Assembly (NCBI GenBank): GCA_933207985.1
Contig: OW240912.1
Coordinates: forward strand, 105,609,611-105,673,610
From: Pelobates cultripes
Lineage: Eukaryota > Chordata > Amphibia > Anura > Pelobatidae
Reading direction: 5' to 3'
Length of the DNA stretch: 64,000 bases
Shown here: in pieces, positions 60,538 through 64,000 of the stretch
Numbering within the stretch: the stretch's first letter is position 1
Layout: each line of letters starts with the position of its first letter
Program-made: the position numbers and the translations under genes
The notes under the pieces: generated by a model
Seen by the model: only the letters and a program-made list of their open reading frames with translations
Databases searched by the model: none
What the model was told of the DNA's origin: nothing

Positions 60538-61035
60538 TTCTAAAAGTTCAAATTATGAAAAGAATCCCTGGAGGAAATATAAAAATTAAATATTAACATC
60601 AAGAAGGAAGGTTAAATTGAAATGTAAAATAAAACACTTACCTACAGCCAAAGGTAAAAGAGACAAAATACTGCAGGAAATTAGAAGACCACTATACATT
60701 TAAGTGTTATTGTGTCTGCACTGTAAAATTCAAGAACCCTAAGCAGCCAAGACAGTTCTTTAAAAAAGGAATAGAAAGGTGGGAAAACCAGAACAATCCA
60801 ACTTCGCTCTGGTGTATTCCACTTGAGTTCCACGACCGGAGCAAGAGCCGAGATAGGTCAGAACTTCTGGAACCATAAATAGGAAAGACCAGAAGAGTGT
60901 TGGCATACAACGCACAAATATTGGCATGCGTTCCACCGTTATAATGCCATGGAACAAAGCACAAAAAGGATGGAAAAAGACAAACGCAAATAAAAAAAAT
61001 GGATTAAAGGAAAGAAGGCCACCAGCAGCCCTATA
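60538..61035. other. No recognisable gene
   Basis: Noncoding sequence before the tandem array. Confidence 0.45.
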
Positions 61036-61905
61036 TTTCATCAGAAACATGTTAAATATGTTCCTTGGTCTGTGTTAACATGATATTCCATCCATAATCT
61101 CCCTTAGAGAACAATAATTACTCCTATGATTCCATCAGAAACAGGTTAAATATGTTCCTTAGCATGTGTAAACATGATATTCCATCCATAATTCCCATAT
61201 AGAAATTTAATTATACCCATGATTCCATCAGAAACAGGTTAAATATCTTCCTTGGCATGTGTAAACATGATATTCTAGCCATAATCCCTATATATAATAA
61301 TAATTACACCTATGATTCCTTAGAAACACATTAAATATGTTTTTTGGTATATGTAAACATGATATTCCACCCATAATCCTTTTCTAGAAAAATAATTACA
61401 CTTATGACTCCATCAGAAACACATTAAATATGCTCTTTGGCATGTGTAAACATGATATTCCACCCATGATCCCCTTATAGAAAATTTGTCATACCAATGA
61501 TTTAACCAGAAACACCTTTAATATGTTCCTTGGCATGTGCAAATATGATATTCCACCCATAATCCCCATATAAAAAAATAATTATACCAATGATTCGATC
61601 AGAAACAGGTTAAATATGTTTCTTGGTGTGTGTTAACATGATATTCCAACCCTAATACCCTTATAAAAACTTTTTATCCCTATGATTTCATTAGAAACAG
61701 GTTAAATATGTTCCTTGGCGTGTGTTAACATGATATTCCAACACTAATCCCCTTATAGAAACTTTTTATCCCTATGATTGCATTAGAAACAGGTTAAATA
61801 TGTTCCTTGGCATTTGTAAACATGATATTCCACCCATAATCTCTATATAGAAAATTAACTATACCCATGATTCCATCAGAAAAGTTAAATATGTTCCTTG
61901 GCAAG
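61036..61905. repeat. Ten tandem copies of a 93-bp unit
   Basis: catcagaaacaggttaaata followed by tgttccttggcatgtgtaaa and catgatattcca recurs at 61039, 61133, 61226, 61319, 61411, 61504, 61597, 61689, 61781 and 61874, at 92-94 bp spacing. Units differ at scattered sites, so the array is not recent. Confidence 0.95.
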
Positions 61906-61994
61906 CGTATTGACCCATTTTCTATTATTTTTATGTAATTTACTATAATTTCATTATAGAACTGTTTTCATATCAGCAAGTGTATAGTTAAACA

Positions 61995-62470
61995 TTTGCA
62001 ACTGTCCTCCCCCGGCCCCCACCCCTGAGCGGCGTGTGGGGGCCCTAAATATCAATAAGGTGGGGGGCCTATTGTCCTCCCCCCGACCCCCACCCCTGAG
62101 CGGTGGGTGGGGGCCATAAATAAAAATAGGGGGGGGGGACCTAATGTCCTCCCCCCTGGCCCTCACCTCTGAGCGGTGGGTGGGGGTCATAAATAAAAAT
62201 TGGGGGGGACCGAATGCCCTCCCTCAGGCCTCCACCCCTGAGCGGCGGGTGGGGGCCCTAAATAAAAATTTAAACCCCCCCCAGGTGACTAGGGGTCCCC
62301 CAACCCCTTGTCACCCCTCACCCCCCAAAAAAATAACCCCTACCTACCTTCCTCATCCTAAAAATAATGAGGGGGGACCCTTATATAAATACCTGTAAAA
62401 AAAATAATAAATAGACTTACCATTTGATGTCTTCTTTCTTCTAAACTCTTCTTTTTTCAGCCCCAAAACA
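61995..62470. repeat. GC-rich minisatellite (reverse orientation) with shared flank
   Basis: Four units of about 70-75 bp (cccccacccctgagcgg, gtgggggccctaaat), then aggtgactaggggtcccc and cttcttttttcagccccaaa as at 47651-47840. Confidence 0.9.
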
Positions 62471-62476
62471 TGCAAT

Positions 62477-63018
62477 AACCCCATATCCTCAGAATCACAT
62501 ATCCAAAATTCACCCAGATCCGTTCAGTAGTTTGGAAGATACAGTTTAATGCAGATTCCGCAGGCTATATGAAAAATAATTACTGTATAATGTGTCCCCT
62601 GTTGTATAGTTTAAAACTACTGCACGATGTCTTTGTGCACCAAATACCCGCGAGATGGCACAGTGTAGAAAAGTCCAAACAGTGTCTGTGAGTTAAAATG
62701 GCCGCCATCCATTGTTCTCACCATGTGCTTCATCCATTGTTCTCACCATGTGCCTCTGATACATGAAATGGTGGCCACCCAGTAACTCCACAGTACGTCC
62801 CCAGATGGTTCTTAAAGGGCCAGCAGCAGCACAACACAAATCCATGATGCCCAAATCATGTCTTTAACCCCTTAAGGACACATGACATGTGTGACATGTC
62901 AGGATTCCCTTTTATTCCAGAAGTTTGGTCCTTAAGGGGTTAAAGGGCAATAATCCCAGGGGCCATAGTCACATGGCAGGAGGCTGGCAATCAGTCTTCT
63001 CCAGTGCCCAGTGACGAG
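62477..63018 (-). mobile_element. Solo-LTR family fragment carrying a MITE
   Basis: Resembles 1500-1930: ttcttaaagggccagcagca, cacaaatccatgatgcccaa, ggccatagtcacatggcagg and aggctggcaatca. It is interrupted at 62868-62939 by the 72-bp palindrome. Confidence 0.7.
62868..62939. mobile_element. 72-bp palindromic MITE in TTAA
   Basis: ccccttaaggacacatgaca to ggtccttaagggg between TTAA at 62864-62867 and 62940-62943. Removing it and one TTAA restores the LTR-family sequence tctttaaagggc. Confidence 0.9.
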
Positions 63019-63029
63019 GTCGGTTTCGC

Positions 63030-63450
63030 CACAGCCCCCACCCACCGCTCAGGGGTGGGGACCGGTGTGAGGACAGTAGGTCCACCCCTTATTGTTATTT
63101 AGGGCCCCCACCCGCCGTGCAGGGGTGGGGTCTGGGGGGAGGATGGTAGGTCCCCCCCCTATTGTTATTTAGGGTGCCCACTCGCCACACAGGGGTGGGG
63201 GCCAGGGGGAGGACAGTAGGTTCCCCCTTATTGTTATTTAGGGGGGAGATCAGTAAGTGTCCCCCCACATTCTTATTTATGGCCCCCACCCACTGCTCAG
63301 GGGTGGGGGCCGGGGGGAGGACAGTAGGTCCCCCCCTTATTGTTATTTAGGGCCCGACCTGCCACTCAGGGGTGGGGGCTGTGGGGGAGGACAGTAGGTC
63401 CCCCCTCCACATTCTTATTTGGGGCACACACCCGTCGCACAGTGGTGGGG
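63030..63450. repeat. GC-rich minisatellite (forward orientation)
   Basis: Six units with gctcaggggtgggg, ggacagtaggtcccccc and ttatttagggccc. Same family and orientation as 15511-15832. Confidence 0.92.
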
Positions 63451-63477
63451 GCAATAGGTTTCTTGGGGTTTTTTTTT

Positions 63478-63660
63478 ACAGTGAGCAGCCACTAGACATG
63501 CCCCTACTCGTGGTATAGCGAGTAGGGGCTGAATTTACTAATACTAAGTAACCATTACTTAGTATTAGTAAATTTGGCTGAAAGACCAATTTAGGTCTTT
63601 CAGCTTTTTGGTAGATAGCTCCCTAATACCGTGGGAAATAGGGATTTATCTACTAAGCGG
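63478..63660. repeat. Third copy of the hairpin cluster
   Basis: Includes hairpin cccctactcg/cgagtagggg, a perfect 20-bp-arm hairpin aatttactaatactaagtaa (about 63531-63573), hairpin ctgaaagacc/ggtctttcag and hairpin tagatagctccctaat. The first hairpin has lost its distal arm. Confidence 0.88.
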
Positions 63661-63915
63661 CTGCTTTTTTATGTACTTTATAATATTTTAAGTGATTTCC
63701 CTATCCACATTTGTTTGCAGGGCACTTGTCCTACTCTTACCCCATTTTACTTCCTTTTGCAGCCCTCTAGCCCTTTCCAGGACTTTTTTAGAGCCAATTT
63801 TGTGCCCAAAAGTTCGGGTGCCCATTGACTTCAACTTGACCCCGAACCCGGACTTTTTTTCAAAGTTCAGCCGAACCAGCCAGACCCGAACATACAGGTG
63901 TCTGCTCAACTCTAG
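63661..63915. repeat. TTCGGG-rich distal end of the hairpin-cluster repeat
   Basis: Parallels 16041-16332, ending gtgtctgctcaactcta at about 63914. A 30-bp segment present in the other copy is missing near 63830. Confidence 0.75.
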
Positions 63916-64000
63916 TTACGAACATTCTCAGAATCACTACAAGGTATGTGTGTGGAGAGTATAGTGACACCTAAAGAAAGTACTGAGCATTGCAGCCAAT

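Noticed and set aside
61036..61905. CRISPR-like regular spacing
   Set aside because: The whole 93-bp unit is conserved, including the would-be spacers, so it is a tandem repeat.

Overview
This window looks like vertebrate intergenic DNA, most likely from a frog or toad (anuran). It holds no recognisable host protein-coding gene and no rRNA, tRNA or CRISPR array. Nearly everything that can be identified is a transposable element or tandem repeat, often one inside another. The anuran assignment rests on the mix of elements (a sushi-type Ty3/gypsy chromovirus, DIRS/Ngaro tyrosine-recombinase retrotransposons, Penelope-like elements, Tx1/L1-like and L2/CR1-like LINEs, Tc1, hAT and TTAA-targeting DNA transposons) and on several short repeat motifs I recall as common in frog genomes. 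It was not tested by a search.

Layout. 1-5.2 kb: a LINE 3' end, then a 1.42-kb solo LTR with a perfect 5-bp target duplication. 5.2-12.1 kb: a minisatellite-bearing element interrupted by the best-preserved element of the window, a full-length minus-strand Ty3/gypsy chromovirus (6371-11922) with intact gag and pol and LTRs about 98.7% identical. 14.3-16.9 kb: a CA-rich element with inverted ends, a GC-rich minisatellite, a cluster of five consecutive hairpins and an L2-like LINE fragment. 17.4-19.3 kb: a Tc1 deletion derivative and a 1.5-kb element with about 250-bp inverted ends. 20.1-25.8 kb: a decayed Ngaro-type element with its diagnostic split direct repeats, invaded by an L1 copy flanked by a 15-bp target duplication. 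25.8-26.0 kb: a 198-bp GT microsatellite. 26-29.3 kb: unassigned. 29-38 kb: LTR and LINE fragments, a long broken L1 ORF2, an assembly gap and a satellite-like array. 38.7-40.3 kb: a Penelope-like element bounded by palindromes with hammerhead-ribozyme signatures. 41-54 kb: mostly unique-looking AT-rich DNA with MITEs and a hairpin/GC-minisatellite composite (46.9-48.4 kb). 54.2-54.7 kb: a second Penelope terminal fragment with a nearly complete hammerhead ribozyme. 56.3-57 kb: U2 snRNA-derived repeats beside a relic C2H2 zinc finger. 58-64 kb: a DIRS-like RT fragment, a 680-bp TTAA transposon, ten copies of a 93-bp tandem unit and more of the GC-minisatellite/hairpin family.

The features do not form a pathway. 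They record successive insertions. The parts most worth following up are the hammerhead-like ribozymes, the A1-B1-A2-B2 structure of the Ngaro element, the self-priming geometry and recoding site of the chromovirus, the repeated five-hairpin module and the U2-derived repeats.
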